From Rhodanobacter panaciterrae (lineage in GTDB: Bacteria; Pseudomonadota; Gammaproteobacteria; Xanthomonadales; Rhodanobacteraceae): a stretch of 64,000 nt of DNA. A program made the translations under genes and the position numbers. The notes beneath the pieces are model-generated. The model ran no database searches. It was given only the letters and a program-made list of their open reading frames with translations, and was not told the DNA's origin. Shown piece by piece: positions 9,141 to 17,931 of the stretch. The stretch lies in NCBI RefSeq assembly GCF_014651895.1, contig NZ_BMXT01000001.1:1550001-1614000 (forward strand), given 5' to 3'. Numbering within the stretch: the first letter of the stretch is position 1; every line of letters starts with the position of its first letter.

Positions 9141-9509
9141 TCAACCGATGCAGAACACGTTGAGCTTGTGCCCTTCGATATCGCGGAAATAACCGGCATA
9201 GAAACCGCCACCGCGGTCGCCCGGCGCACCCTCGTCGCTGCCGCCAAGCGCCAGCGCCTTGGCATGCAGGCGGTCGACCTTGTCGCGGGCATTCACCACC
9301 AGCGCCACCATGTTGCCGTTGCCGATCGCGGCCGGCTCGCCGTCGAACGGTTTGATCACGCACAGGCTCGGCTGCTGCATCGAGACGCCCCAGAAGATGT
9401 AGCGCTCGGTCTCCATCAGTCGCTTGGCGCCCAGCTCGTCCAGCAAGGCGTCGTAATAGGCCGCCGCGCGCGGCAAGTCGTTGGTACCCAGCGTGACGTA
9501 ACCGATCAT
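9141..9509 (-). CDS. VOC-family protein (glyoxalase-like)
   Basis: A 122-residue protein with the compact VOC layout: MIGYVTLGTNDLPRAAAYYD at the start, FWGVSMQQPSLCVIKPFDG in the middle and AGYFRDIEGHKLNVFC at the end. This is one betaalphabetabetabeta pair per half. It is a distinct subfamily from the VOC protein at 1871. The ATG at 9509 has an AGGGG upstream; a longer frame to 9569 lacks support. Function not known; some relatives are glyoxalase-like lyases or stress proteins. Confidence 0.85.
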   Translation of the reverse strand: MIGYVTLGTNDLPRAAAYYDALLDELGAKRLMETERYIFWGVSMQQPSLCVIKPFDGEPAAIGNGNMVALVVNARDKVDRLHAKALALGGSDEGAPGDRGGGFYAGYFRDIEGHKLNVFCIG

Positions 9510-9633
9510 GACGAACCCCTGTGATGAATGAAGGTGCGCCAGCATCCTGCAATCGCCGGCACCTGTCATCTACCGGTTTATCGGCGGGCTCGACCGCACT
9601 AAGCTCACCCCATTCCACATCCTGCGAATCCCC

Positions 9634-10068
9634 ATGCGTCGACTCAATCACGTGATCCTGCTCGCCGCGCTGGTCTTCGCCGTGATGCTGTGGCAGCGGC
9701 ACACAGCTGCGCCGGCTGGCATGCCCAATCCCACTTCGACGCCCCCCACCAGCCAAGGCACGACACCTGCGAGTCAGGACACATCGGCCGCACTGCCGGA
9801 CTTCCTGCCACCGGAGGCACGCACCACGCTGGACGCGATCACCCGCGGCGGCCCGTTCGAACACAGCCAGGACGGCGTGGTATTCGGCAACTATGAAGGC
9901 CTGCTGCCGCAGCAGCCACGCGGCTATTACCACGAGTACACGGTGGAAACGCCCGGCGCGCGAACTCGTGGCACACGACGCATCATCACCGGCGGTACGC
10001 CGCCGGTGGTCTGGTACTACACCGACGATCACTACCGCAGCTTCCGCCGCTTCGAGATGAACCGATGA
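9634..10068 (+). CDS. Secreted-type guanyl-specific ribonuclease (RNase Sa/barnase superfamily)
   Basis: A 144-residue protein: an N-terminal hydrophobic segment (residues 6-20) acting as signal peptide or anchor, a Pro/Thr/Ser-rich linker, then a microbial ribonuclease domain from about residue 55. The catalytic layout of RNase Sa is visible: the glutamate and arginine lie in YHEYTVETPGA and GTRRIITGG, and the histidine in YYTDDHYRSFRRF. The family cleaves single-stranded RNA after guanosine. The gene overlaps the barstar gene by ATGA, exactly what is expected for a nuclease made with its inhibitor. Export is inferred from the N-terminus. Confidence 0.88.
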   Translation: MRRLNHVILLAALVFAVMLWQRHTAAPAGMPNPTSTPPTSQGTTPASQDTSAALPDFLPPEARTTLDAITRGGPFEHSQDGVVFGNYEGLLPQQPRGYYHEYTVETPGARTRGTRRIITGGTPPVVWYYTDDHYRSFRRFEMNR

Positions 10069-10508
10069 GCGCGCACGGTTTCGACCTGGATCTGACCAAG
10101 CCGACGCAGAGCGGCGTGTATTTCGTCGGCGTCAACGATATCGACCGTCTCGCCAGAAACGCCGCCCGCGACGAACTGCAGGTGTGCCGCACCGATTTGG
10201 CCGGCTGCCACGACAAGGACGAACTGCTGCGGCGTCTCGCCGTATCGCTACAGTTGCCGGCCACGTTCGGCCAAAACTGGGACGCACTGGCCGACTGCCT
10301 GCGCGACCTCGGCTGGATGCCCGCCTGGGGTTACGTGCTGCTGTTCGAGCACGCCGACGAGTTGCGCCAGACTGCCGAGGCGGACTTCAACATCCTGCTC
10401 GGCATCCTCGATGACGCGGCCACCTTCGGCAACGACAACGACATGCCGTGGTTCGCTTTTCTGGCGCTGCCCGACAGCGCATTCGACGACGGCCACGTGC
10501 CCGCCTGA
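10065..10508 (+). CDS. Barstar-family ribonuclease inhibitor
   Basis: A 147-residue barstar-like protein. The core is recognisable in the run DELLRRLAVSLQLPATFG followed by QNWDALADCLRDLGW, where barstar presents its inhibitory helix, and in the later EADFNILLGILDDAA helix. It has no signal peptide, so it stays in the cytoplasm and would protect the cell from the ribonuclease encoded immediately upstream. The two genes share an ATGA and are certainly co-translated. About 50 residues longer than Bacillus barstar, with an N-terminal extension. Confidence 0.88.
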   Translation: MSAHGFDLDLTKPTQSGVYFVGVNDIDRLARNAARDELQVCRTDLAGCHDKDELLRRLAVSLQLPATFGQNWDALADCLRDLGWMPAWGYVLLFEHADELRQTAEADFNILLGILDDAATFGNDNDMPWFAFLALPDSAFDDGHVPA

Positions 10509-10549
10509 AAAGCGTGTCACCCTTGTCAGCCCCTTTATCCCGGATTCCC

Positions 10550-10777
10550 ATGCAAACCATCGATTTTGAACTGGAAGGCACCTACGTCGAGCTCAACATG
10601 CTGTTGAAGCTGACCGGCCTGTGCGACAGCGGCGGCGCCGGCAAGGCCATCGTGGCGACGGGTGCGGTGAAAGTCGACGGCGTCACCGAGCTGCGCAAGA
10701 CCAACAAGGTCCACGCAGGCCAGGTCGTCACCATCGACGACGTGGAAATTCACGTACTGGCCGATCCGGATGCCTAA
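10550..10777 (+). CDS. Small S4-domain RNA-binding protein (YbcJ-like)
   Basis: A 75-residue protein made of a single S4 domain: IDFELEGTYVELNMLLKLTG, then GGAGKAIVATGAVKVDGVTE and KVHAGQVVTIDD. The family binds structured RNA, possibly ribosomal; E. coli YbcJ is the best-known member. ATG 10550 is chosen because the domain begins there; upstream frame is not domain-like. Its last four bases overlap the convergent N-acetyltransferase gene. Confidence 0.88.
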   Translation: MQTIDFELEGTYVELNMLLKLTGLCDSGGAGKAIVATGAVKVDGVTELRKTNKVHAGQVVTIDDVEIHVLADPDA

Positions 10778-11601
10778 ACAGGTATGTTGTCCGGCAGGCT
10801 GTCCAGTCGCTGATCGAGCTGCGGGTGCGCCGGCAGCCTGATCAGGAATTGCTGCTCCAATGTCTGGCGGATCTCGGCGACGCTGCCCAGCGTGCGCCGC
10901 TCGGGTTCACGCCCCATGCGCCGCACGGTGAATTCGCGATTGCGCAAACCCAACCGACCATCCGAGGTCGTGCGCGCCGCAATCAAGTTGTTGACGAACA
11001 CCGAGTCAGGATGCGTCGACACATAGTGATTGGCCACGATGTAGTCGATCAGCGGCACCGGACGCAGGTCGAAGCGATACAACGACAACCACTGCCCGCG
11101 CACCAGTGACTGCATGCGCCAGTCGCCATCCATCTGCACCAGCCGGAACGGTTCCAGCGGGGTCGCCTGCTCGATGTCCGCCTGCAGCCGCAACGCTCCG
11201 ACCAGGTTCTGCCCGCCGAAGCCAACGTCCACCAGCCAGCTCTCGCCGGCCAACTCGACGCGCAGCAGCATGTGAGTCTGTGGCGTGACCGCATCCTCGG
11301 GCCGCGTCCACAGCACACGTGCGATCAATCCCGACACCTCGAAACCGATCGTCCGCAACACCGCCGCGAACAGCAGGTTTTGCTCGAAGCAGTAACCACC
11401 GCGACCGTCCTGCACCAGCTTGCGCTGCAGCGCGGCCAACTCCAGATCGACGGGCAGGCCAAGCAGCGGATTGAGATTCTCGAACGGAATCGCTGCCACA
11501 TGGGCGATCGCCAGCGCGCGCAGGGTCGACCATTGGGGAGCGACGGCATCTGCGTGGGCAATGCGCCGAAGGTAAGCCGCCAGGTCAATGGATTCACTCA
11601 T
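10774..11601 (-). CDS. nat: Arylamine N-acetyltransferase
   Basis: A 275-residue protein with the complete catalytic triad of NAT enzymes: Cys in GRGGYCFEQN, His in TPQTHMLLRVE and Asp in WLVDVGFGG. The IPFENLNPLLG motif near the N-terminus is also characteristic. The enzyme transfers acetyl from acetyl-CoA to arylamines or hydrazines. ATG 11601 was preferred to a TTG at 11622. The stop overlaps the convergent S4-domain gene by 4 bases, so no terminator separates them. Confidence 0.93.
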   Translation of the reverse strand: MSESIDLAAYLRRIAHADAVAPQWSTLRALAIAHVAAIPFENLNPLLGLPVDLELAALQRKLVQDGRGGYCFEQNLLFAAVLRTIGFEVSGLIARVLWTRPEDAVTPQTHMLLRVELAGESWLVDVGFGGQNLVGALRLQADIEQATPLEPFRLVQMDGDWRMQSLVRGQWLSLYRFDLRPVPLIDYIVANHYVSTHPDSVFVNNLIAARTTSDGRLGLRNREFTVRRMGREPERRTLGSVAEIRQTLEQQFLIRLPAHPQLDQRLDSLPDNIPV

Positions 11602-11827
11602 GCTAAATATCCACAGGCTCAATATTCGGAAGTCGGGACCACGATAGTACCCGTCCGCTGATGGTCGTCATCCAGGTAACCGGAGCCGCCTGACCAGCGA
11701 AGAGACAGTATCCGACGCATGCAACGGCATGCTCCCTGTCGATCGTTGCATCTGTTGCAGGCGCTTGAACGTAACTGCATGGACCGCAGGTCGGCCCGAT
11801 ACAAAACCACTGTCAGCGAGGCACACC

Positions 11828-12538
11828 ATGATTCGTCGAACTGCCTTTCACGTTATCCCGCTAGTCGCCGCCTTGGTGGTGGCCGGGCTGAGCGCCTGCC
11901 AGCCCGCTGCGGCCAACGATGCGCAGGCTCTTCCCGCGCCCACCGTGGATGCGCCAAAGAGCGCCGCCGCAGGCGAGCAGACCGCGGTATTGGCCGGCGG
12001 CTGCTTCTGGGGCATCGAGGCCGTGTTCGAACACGTCAAGGGCGTGCACAAGGTGGTAGCCGGCTTCTCCGGTGGCGTCGCCAACACGGCGCACTACGAC
12101 GAAGTCAGCGAGGGCAATACCCGTCATGCGGAGTCGGTCCGAGTGCAGTACGACCCCGCCAAAGTCAGCTACGGCCAGTTGCTGCAGGTGTTCTTCTCGG
12201 TCGCGCTCGATCCCACCGAACTCAACCGGCAGGGTCCGGATACCGGCACCCAATACCGCTCGGTAATCTTCTACGGCAACGACGAACAGAAGAAGATCGC
12301 CACCGATTACATCGCCCAGCTGACCGCAGCGAAGTCCTTCTCAGCACCGATCGTGACCGAGGTCGTGCCGCTCAAGGCGTTCTACCCAGCCGAGGCCTAT
12401 CACCAGCACTACTTCAGCGAGCACCCGTACAACCCGTACATCGTCATCAACGATGCACCCAAAGTCGCGAATCTGCAGAAGCTGTTTCCGACGCTGTATC
12501 AGCCTGAGCAGCAAGTCGTGGATGTCCAGCTGCACTGA
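11828..12538 (+). CDS. msrA: Peptide-methionine (S)-S-oxide reductase, lipoprotein form
   Basis: A 236-residue protein with a lipoprotein-type signal (a hydrophobic run ending in LSAC, Cys near residue 23) and a linker. The MsrA domain carries the catalytic GGCFWG motif near residue 58, GYSGG-like FSGGVANTAHY, and YHQHYF near the C-terminus. It reduces methionine-S-sulfoxide in proteins. The lipobox predicts an enzyme anchored in the cell envelope, where it would repair periplasmic proteins, unlike the usual cytoplasmic MsrA. No msrB lies next to it. ATG 11828 fits the signal peptide; the upstream frame does not. Confidence 0.92.
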   Translation: MIRRTAFHVIPLVAALVVAGLSACQPAAANDAQALPAPTVDAPKSAAAGEQTAVLAGGCFWGIEAVFEHVKGVHKVVAGFSGGVANTAHYDEVSEGNTRHAESVRVQYDPAKVSYGQLLQVFFSVALDPTELNRQGPDTGTQYRSVIFYGNDEQKKIATDYIAQLTAAKSFSAPIVTEVVPLKAFYPAEAYHQHYFSEHPYNPYIVINDAPKVANLQKLFPTLYQPEQQVVDVQLH

Positions 12539-12627
12539 GCTGGGTCAACTTGACTTGCATGAGGCGGCACGAACCCCATGTCTGGACTTCCGCGCCCCTC
12601 ACGCGCCTGCCCTGACCTGCTGCTCAC

Positions 12628-14475
12628 GTGCCGCCTCACGCTCATTCATCGCCGGCTGAATCCACTGAACTCACCCGCAGCTTCCTGGGTGTGTTCCGCT
12701 ACAGCGGGCGTGCGCTGCAACTGGTCTGGAGCACCAGCCGCCCGTTGACCATCGCGCTGGCACTGCTGACGCTGATTGCCGGTCTGCTGCCGGCCGGCGT
12801 GGCGTACGTCGGTGCGCATATCGTCGATGCGGTGGTGACGGCCAGCCGTCAGTGGGCAAGCAGTGGTCATGCGCCACTGATATCGGTGTTCAAGTGGGTG
12901 GCACTGGAAGGCCTCCTGGTGGCGGCCCTCGCCGGCGCACAGCGCGGCCTGTCGATGTGCCAGTCGCTACTGCGCGCGCAGCTGGGGCAGCGCGTCAACG
13001 TGATGATCCTGGAGAAGGCGCTGACCCTGGAGCTGGCGCACTTCGAGGATTCCGAGTTCTACGACAAGCTCACCCGTGCGCGACGCGAAGCGTCTACCCG
13101 GCCGCTGTCGCTGGTCACCCGTACGTTCGGCCTCGGCCAGAACGCGATCTCGCTGATCAGCTACGGCACCTTGCTGTTCCACTTCTCGCCGTGGGCGGTG
13201 GCGGTCTTGCTGTTGGCCGGGCTGCCCTCGTTCCTGTCCGAAACCAAGTTTTCCGGCGATGCGTTCCGGCTGTTCCGCTGGCGTTCGCCGGAAACGCGCA
13301 TGCAGCTGTATCTGGAAACCGTGCTGGCCCGCGAGGACCACGCCAAGGAGGTCAAGCTGTACGAGCTCGGCCCGCTGCTGCTGGATCGCTACCGCGACAT
13401 TTTCAACAAACTCTATGGCGAGGACCGCGACCTGACCGTCCGCCGCGAAAGCTGGGGCTTCGGGCTTGGCCTGCTCGGCACGGTCACGCTGTACGGCGCC
13501 TATGCGTGGATCGCCATGACCACGGTAATCGGCCGCATCACGCTCGGCCAGATGACCATGTATCTGTCGCTGTTCCGGCAGGGCCAGTCGGCGGTATCGG
13601 CGATGCTGTCGGCGATCGGTGGCATGTACGAGGACAACCTGTATCTGTCGACCCTGTACGAATATCTTGAAACACCGGTGCCGCCGTCGCAGGGCACGGC
13701 CCAGCGCGGCGCGAAATCGGACGACGGAATCCGCTTCGAGCAGGTCAGCTTCACCTATCCCGGCGCCAGCGAGCCGGCACTGCACGACATCAACCTGCAT
13801 ATCCGTCCTGGTGAATCGCTGGCCCTGGTCGGTCAGAACGGTTCCGGCAAGACCACCCTGATCAAGCTGCTGACGCGGCTGTACTCGCCCGACAGCGGCC
13901 GCATCCTGCTCGACGGCACCGACCTGCGCGAGTGGGACGAAAGCACCCTGCTGCAGCGCATCGGCGTGATCTTCCAGGACTTCGCGCGCTACCAGATGCG
14001 CGTGGGCGAGAACGTCGGTGCCGGCGACGTTAGCCATTTCGAGGACGAGGCGCGCTGGCGCGAGGCCAGCGACAAGGGCATGGCCAGCGAATTCATCGAC
14101 GGCCTGCCCGCAGGCTTCAACACCCAGCTCGGCAAGTGGTTCCGCGAGGGGCGCGAACTGTCCGGCGGGCAATGGCAGAAGATCGCGCTGGCACGCGCCT
14201 TCATGCGTTCGCGCGCAGACATCCTGGTGCTGGACGAACCCACCGCCGCGATGGATGCCCAGGCCGAGGCGAGCATCTTCGCGCATTTCCGCGAGCTGGC
14301 TGGCAACCGCATCGCGATCCTGATCTCGCACCGCTTCTCCACCGTGCGCATGGCCGACCAGATCATCGTGATCCAGGACGGCCGCATCATCGAGCACGGC
14401 AGCCACGAACAGCTGATGGCGCAGGACGGCCACTATGCACACCTGTTCTCGTTGCAGGCGCAGGGTTACCGCTGA
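12628..14475 (+). CDS. ABC transporter half-molecule, fused permease and ATPase
   Basis: A 615-residue exporter-type protein starting at GTG 12628. Residues 1-350 hold about six membrane segments; the ATPase follows with Walker A GQNGSGKTT near residue 402, signature LSGGQ near 511 and Walker B ILVLDEP near 532, then the H-loop in ILISHRFSTV. It should work as a dimer exporting a lipid, peptide or other compound; substrate unknown. No adjacent accessory protein is visible. The stop is about 65 bases before parE on the same strand. Confidence 0.9.
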   Translation: MPPHAHSSPAESTELTRSFLGVFRYSGRALQLVWSTSRPLTIALALLTLIAGLLPAGVAYVGAHIVDAVVTASRQWASSGHAPLISVFKWVALEGLLVAALAGAQRGLSMCQSLLRAQLGQRVNVMILEKALTLELAHFEDSEFYDKLTRARREASTRPLSLVTRTFGLGQNAISLISYGTLLFHFSPWAVAVLLLAGLPSFLSETKFSGDAFRLFRWRSPETRMQLYLETVLAREDHAKEVKLYELGPLLLDRYRDIFNKLYGEDRDLTVRRESWGFGLGLLGTVTLYGAYAWIAMTTVIGRITLGQMTMYLSLFRQGQSAVSAMLSAIGGMYEDNLYLSTLYEYLETPVPPSQGTAQRGAKSDDGIRFEQVSFTYPGASEPALHDINLHIRPGESLALVGQNGSGKTTLIKLLTRLYSPDSGRILLDGTDLREWDESTLLQRIGVIFQDFARYQMRVGENVGAGDVSHFEDEARWREASDKGMASEFIDGLPAGFNTQLGKWFREGRELSGGQWQKIALARAFMRSRADILVLDEPTAAMDAQAEASIFAHFRELAGNRIAILISHRFSTVRMADQIIVIQDGRIIEHGSHEQLMAQDGHYAHLFSLQAQGYR

Positions 14476-14540
14476 TCGGCTTGACCCTGGCCGCCCGCGC
14501 GCCCCATGCTTCGCCGTCTTGAACCATCCGAAACACACGC

Positions 14541-16430
14541 ATGAGCAGTCGCTACAACGCCGCCGACATCGAAGTCCTCTCCGGCCTGGATCCGGTCAAA
14601 CGCCGCCCCGGCATGTATACCGACACCACCCGCCCGAATCATCTGGTGCAGGAGGTGGTCGACAACTCGGTGGACGAGGCGCTGGCCGGTCACGCCAGCT
14701 CGATCGAGGTGATGCTGTACAACGACGGCTCGGTGGAAGTCAGTGACGACGGCCGCGGCATGCCAGTGGACATCCATCCCGAGGAAGGCGTCTCCGGCGT
14801 CGAGCTGATCATGACCCGGCTGCACGCGGGCGGTAAGTTCAGTGGCAAGAACTACAACTTCTCCGGCGGCCTGCACGGCGTCGGCGTCTCGGTGGTCAAT
14901 GCGCTGTCCGACCGGGTCGAGGTGAACATCCGTCGCGATGGCTCCGAATACCAGATGGTGTTCGCCCACGGTGACAAGATCAGCCCGCTGGAAGTGATCG
15001 GCACGGTGCCGAAGAAGCGCAGCGGCACCACCTTGCGCTTCTGGCCGGAAGCGAAGTATTTCGACTCGCCGAAGATCTCCCTGTCGAAACTCAAACACCT
15101 GCTGCGCGCCAAGGCCGTGCTGTGCGCCGGCCTCAACGTGAAGCTCACCGACGAAGCCAGCGGCGAAACGATCGAGTGGCATTACGAGGACGGCCTGCGC
15201 GATTACCTGCGTGGCGAACTCGACGGCAGCGAGGCCTTGCCGAACGAGCTGTTCGTGCACCACATGGCGCGTGACGTGGAAGGTCTGGAAGTGGCGCTGG
15301 CCTGGTTGCCGGAAGGTGAACTGGTGCAGGAAAGCTACGTCAACCTGATCCCCACCGCCCAGGGCGGCACCCACGTCAACGGCCTGCGCACCGGCCTCAC
15401 CACGGCGATCCGCGAATTCTGCGAGATCCGCAACCTGCTGCCACGCGGCGTCAAGCTGGCACCGGAAGATGTATGGGAACGGCTCGCCTTCGTGCTGTCG
15501 GCCAAGCTGCAGGACCCGCAGTTCGCCGGCCAGACCAAGGAACGGCTGTCCTCGCGACAAACCGCCGGCATGGTCGAGAACGTCATCCACGACGCCTTCA
15601 GTCTATGGCTCAACCAGAACGTGGAGATGGGCGAGCGCATCGCCCAGTTGGCGATCGAGCGTGCCAGCGCGCGTCTGAAAGCGGCCAAGCAGATCGTCCG
15701 CAAGAAGATCACCCAAGGCCCGCAACTGCCCGGCAAGCTGGCCGACTGCACCGCCACCGATCTCACCCGCACGGAATTATTTCTGGTCGAGGGCGATTCC
15801 GCCGGCGGCAGCGCCAAGCAGGCGCGCGACAAGGAGTTCCAGGCGATCCTGCCGTTGCGCGGCAAGATCCTCAACACCTGGGAAGTCGAATCGACTTCGG
15901 TGCTCGCCTCGGAAGAAGTGCACAACCTCGCCGTGGCGATCGGTTGCGACCCGGGCAAGGACGATCTGTCCAGCCTGCGCTACGGCAAGGTCATCATCCT
16001 TGCCGACGCCGACTCCGACGGCCTGCACATCGCCACCTTGCTGGCGGCACTGTTTCTGCGGCATTTCCCGAAGCTGGTCAGCGAAGGACACGTGTTCGTG
16101 GCAATGCCGCCGCTGTTCCGCGTTGACGTGGGCAAGCAGGTGTTCTACTGCCTCGACGAAAGCGAGAAGCAGGCGATGCTGCAGCGGATCGAACGCGAGA
16201 AGATGAAGGGCGCCGTCAGCACCACCCGCTTCAAGGGTCTCGGCGAAATGAATCCGCCACAGTTGCGTGAGTCGACCATCCATCCGGACACGCGCCGACT
16301 GGTGCAGCTGACCATCGGCGACGACGACGGCACCGCCAAGTTGATGGACATGCTGCTTGCGAAGAAGCGCGCCAGCGATCGAAAAGCATGGCTGGAAGAG
16401 AAAGGCGATCTGGCGACGCTGGAAGTCTGA
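14541..16430 (+). CDS. parE: DNA topoisomerase IV subunit B
   Basis: A 629-residue type IIA topoisomerase ATPase subunit. Seen: the GHKL ATPase motifs (EVVDNSVDEALAG, DDGRGMPVD, GLHGVGVSVVNALS) and the TOPRIM segment (LFLVEGDSAGGSAKQARD, ILADADSDGLHI). Length and the start SRYNAADIEVLSGLDPVKRR match ParE rather than GyrB, which in this group is longer. With ParC, whose gene is not in this window, it decatenates chromosomes. The gene is the typical length and undamaged. Confidence 0.96.
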   Translation: MSSRYNAADIEVLSGLDPVKRRPGMYTDTTRPNHLVQEVVDNSVDEALAGHASSIEVMLYNDGSVEVSDDGRGMPVDIHPEEGVSGVELIMTRLHAGGKFSGKNYNFSGGLHGVGVSVVNALSDRVEVNIRRDGSEYQMVFAHGDKISPLEVIGTVPKKRSGTTLRFWPEAKYFDSPKISLSKLKHLLRAKAVLCAGLNVKLTDEASGETIEWHYEDGLRDYLRGELDGSEALPNELFVHHMARDVEGLEVALAWLPEGELVQESYVNLIPTAQGGTHVNGLRTGLTTAIREFCEIRNLLPRGVKLAPEDVWERLAFVLSAKLQDPQFAGQTKERLSSRQTAGMVENVIHDAFSLWLNQNVEMGERIAQLAIERASARLKAAKQIVRKKITQGPQLPGKLADCTATDLTRTELFLVEGDSAGGSAKQARDKEFQAILPLRGKILNTWEVESTSVLASEEVHNLAVAIGCDPGKDDLSSLRYGKVIILADADSDGLHIATLLAALFLRHFPKLVSEGHVFVAMPPLFRVDVGKQVFYCLDESEKQAMLQRIEREKMKGAVSTTRFKGLGEMNPPQLRESTIHPDTRRLVQLTIGDDDGTAKLMDMLLAKKRASDRKAWLEEKGDLATLEV

Positions 16431-16525
16431 ATGATCGGGTTGCTTGCCGCCGCGCAACGCAACCTGCATGCTGATGCCATGTGCATGCTAGCGCCCTACT
16501 CTCGCGAAATCGGGATCACCAGCCG

Positions 16526-17086
16526 GTGAGCTTCAGCAACCCGGCCGAGCGTGAGGAACTGACCAACCTGTTGATCCGCACAGGTCGCAGCGACCAGCAG
16601 GCATTTGCCGAACTCTACCAACGCACTTCGTCGAAGCTGTTCGGCGTATGTCTGCGCATGCTGCGCGAACGCAGCGAAGCTGAAGAAGTGCTGCAAGAAA
16701 CCTACATCACCGTGTGGCGCCGCGCTGCGAGTTTTGATGCCGGCAAGGCAAGCGCCATTACCTGGCTGGTGACACTGGCACGCAACAAGGCGATCGACCG
16801 GTTGCGCCAGCACCGCGAAGAACAACTTGACGATCCGCTCCGACTGGAAGAAACCGCCGACATGCGGCCTACACCTGCCGCCGACGCCGAAACCAGCCAG
16901 GAACACCAGCGCCTGCAGCGATGTCTGGATCAGCTGGAACCACCGCAACGCGCTGCCGTGCGTGAAGCCTTTTTCACCGGCGCGACGTATAACGAATTGG
17001 CGGGTCGCTGCAAGGTACCGCTGGGCACCATGAAAAGCTGGATCCGCCGCAGCCTGCTGCAATTGCGTAACTGTCTGGAACAATGA
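16526..17086 (+). CDS. ECF-type RNA polymerase sigma factor (SigK-like)
   Basis: A 186-residue group-4 sigma factor. Region 2 is seen in AFAELYQRTSSKLFGVCLRM and AEEVLQETYITVWRRA, and region 4 in LDQLEPPQRAAVREAFFTG and CKVPLGTMKSWIRRSLLQL. The GTG at 16526 keeps the usual N-terminal length; a GTG at 16481 would add 15 residues. Neither start has a strong ribosome site. It overlaps the anti-sigma gene by ATGA. The pairing with an RskA anti-sigma and a fasciclin protein matches the SigK group known from mycobacteria and also found in proteobacteria. Confidence 0.9.
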   Translation: MSFSNPAEREELTNLLIRTGRSDQQAFAELYQRTSSKLFGVCLRMLRERSEAEEVLQETYITVWRRAASFDAGKASAITWLVTLARNKAIDRLRQHREEQLDDPLRLEETADMRPTPAADAETSQEHQRLQRCLDQLEPPQRAAVREAFFTGATYNELAGRCKVPLGTMKSWIRRSLLQLRNCLEQ

Positions 17087-17808
17087 ACACACCTGCCGAC
17101 CATCGCCATGACGACCTGCGCTACGCCGAGTACGTGCTCGGTGTGCTGGACGCCGATGCACGCGCGGCGGTGGAGCAGGAGATTCAGGTCAGTCCGCAGG
17201 CCGCCGCGGCAGTCGCACTGTGGCAACGTCATTTGACACCACTGACTGACGATATCGGCGACATGGCTGCGGCACCGTATGTCTGGGCACGCATCCACGA
17301 TGCACTGCAATTGGCCGCACCGGCAGCACCGCAGCCGCGCGCCAGCCTGTGGGACAACCTGCGTCTGTGGCGCTGGCTCGGCATTAGTGCCAGCGTGGCG
17401 GCCGCGGCCTGCGTAGTGGTCATATTTACGCTGCCCCGCCCGGCAATCACACCATCGACGGCCAGCACTGCCTATATGGCCGCCACCATCACGCAGGACA
17501 ATGGCGTCACCGGCTGGACTGCCACGATGGATCTGCAACATGCCCGGATGATCGTGGTGCCCGCCACGCCGGCCGCTTTTGCGCCGGGACGTGCGCCTGA
17601 GCTGTGGCTGATCCCGCCGGGTGAAAAGCCCATCTCGTTGGGCGTGATCGCACGTGACAAGCCCACCACCATCACCTTGCGCACTGAGCTGCTGACGCGC
17701 CTGAGTGCCCAGGCTTTGCTCGCTGTATCGGTGGAACCAGCCGGCGGCTCGCCCACTGGCCAGCCCACCGGCCCAGTGATGGCCAAGGGAGCAATCAGCG
17801 GCGCCTGA
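17083..17808 (+). CDS. RskA-family anti-sigma factor
   Basis: A 241-residue single-pass membrane protein. The N-terminal cytoplasmic part (HDDLRYAEYVLGVLDADAR near the start) is the sigma-binding region. One membrane helix lies near residues 97-117. The periplasmic C-terminus has the RskA signature (GWTATMDLQHARMIVV, PELWLIPPGEKPISLGVI). It should hold the upstream sigma factor inactive until an envelope signal leads to its release, in mycobacteria by regulated proteolysis. The start overlaps the sigma stop in ATGA, as is usual for sigma/anti-sigma pairs. Confidence 0.9.
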   Translation: MNTPADHRHDDLRYAEYVLGVLDADARAAVEQEIQVSPQAAAAVALWQRHLTPLTDDIGDMAAAPYVWARIHDALQLAAPAAPQPRASLWDNLRLWRWLGISASVAAAACVVVIFTLPRPAITPSTASTAYMAATITQDNGVTGWTATMDLQHARMIVVPATPAAFAPGRAPELWLIPPGEKPISLGVIARDKPTTITLRTELLTRLSAQALLAVSVEPAGGSPTGQPTGPVMAKGAISGA

Positions 17809-17858
17809 CCAGCATGCTGCATCGCCAGATCTGGCCGCTGATTTTTTTCGTCTCATCT

Positions 17859-17886
17859 GCATCCGTTATCGCATCTGCTGCGTATC
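17859..17886 (+). promoter_or_regulatory. Candidate ECF-type promoter for the fasciclin gene
   Basis: GCATCC at 17859-17864 and CGTATC at 17881-17886 are separated by 16 bases and lie about 45 bases before the fasciclin start. CATCC-like -35 and CGTAT-like -10 elements with 16-17 base spacing are common for ECF sigma factors. I found no clear second copy before the sigma gene, so assignment to the neighbouring sigma factor is only a suggestion. Confidence 0.3.
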
Positions 17887-17931
17887 TCCTCCCGCTTCCG
17901 ACCCGCGAAGCGGACATCACTGGAGAACGAG

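Noticed and set aside
12967..14538. A 523-residue minus-strand open frame
   Set aside because: Antisense to the ABC transporter, whose Walker motifs are intact; no recognisable domain in the antisense frame.
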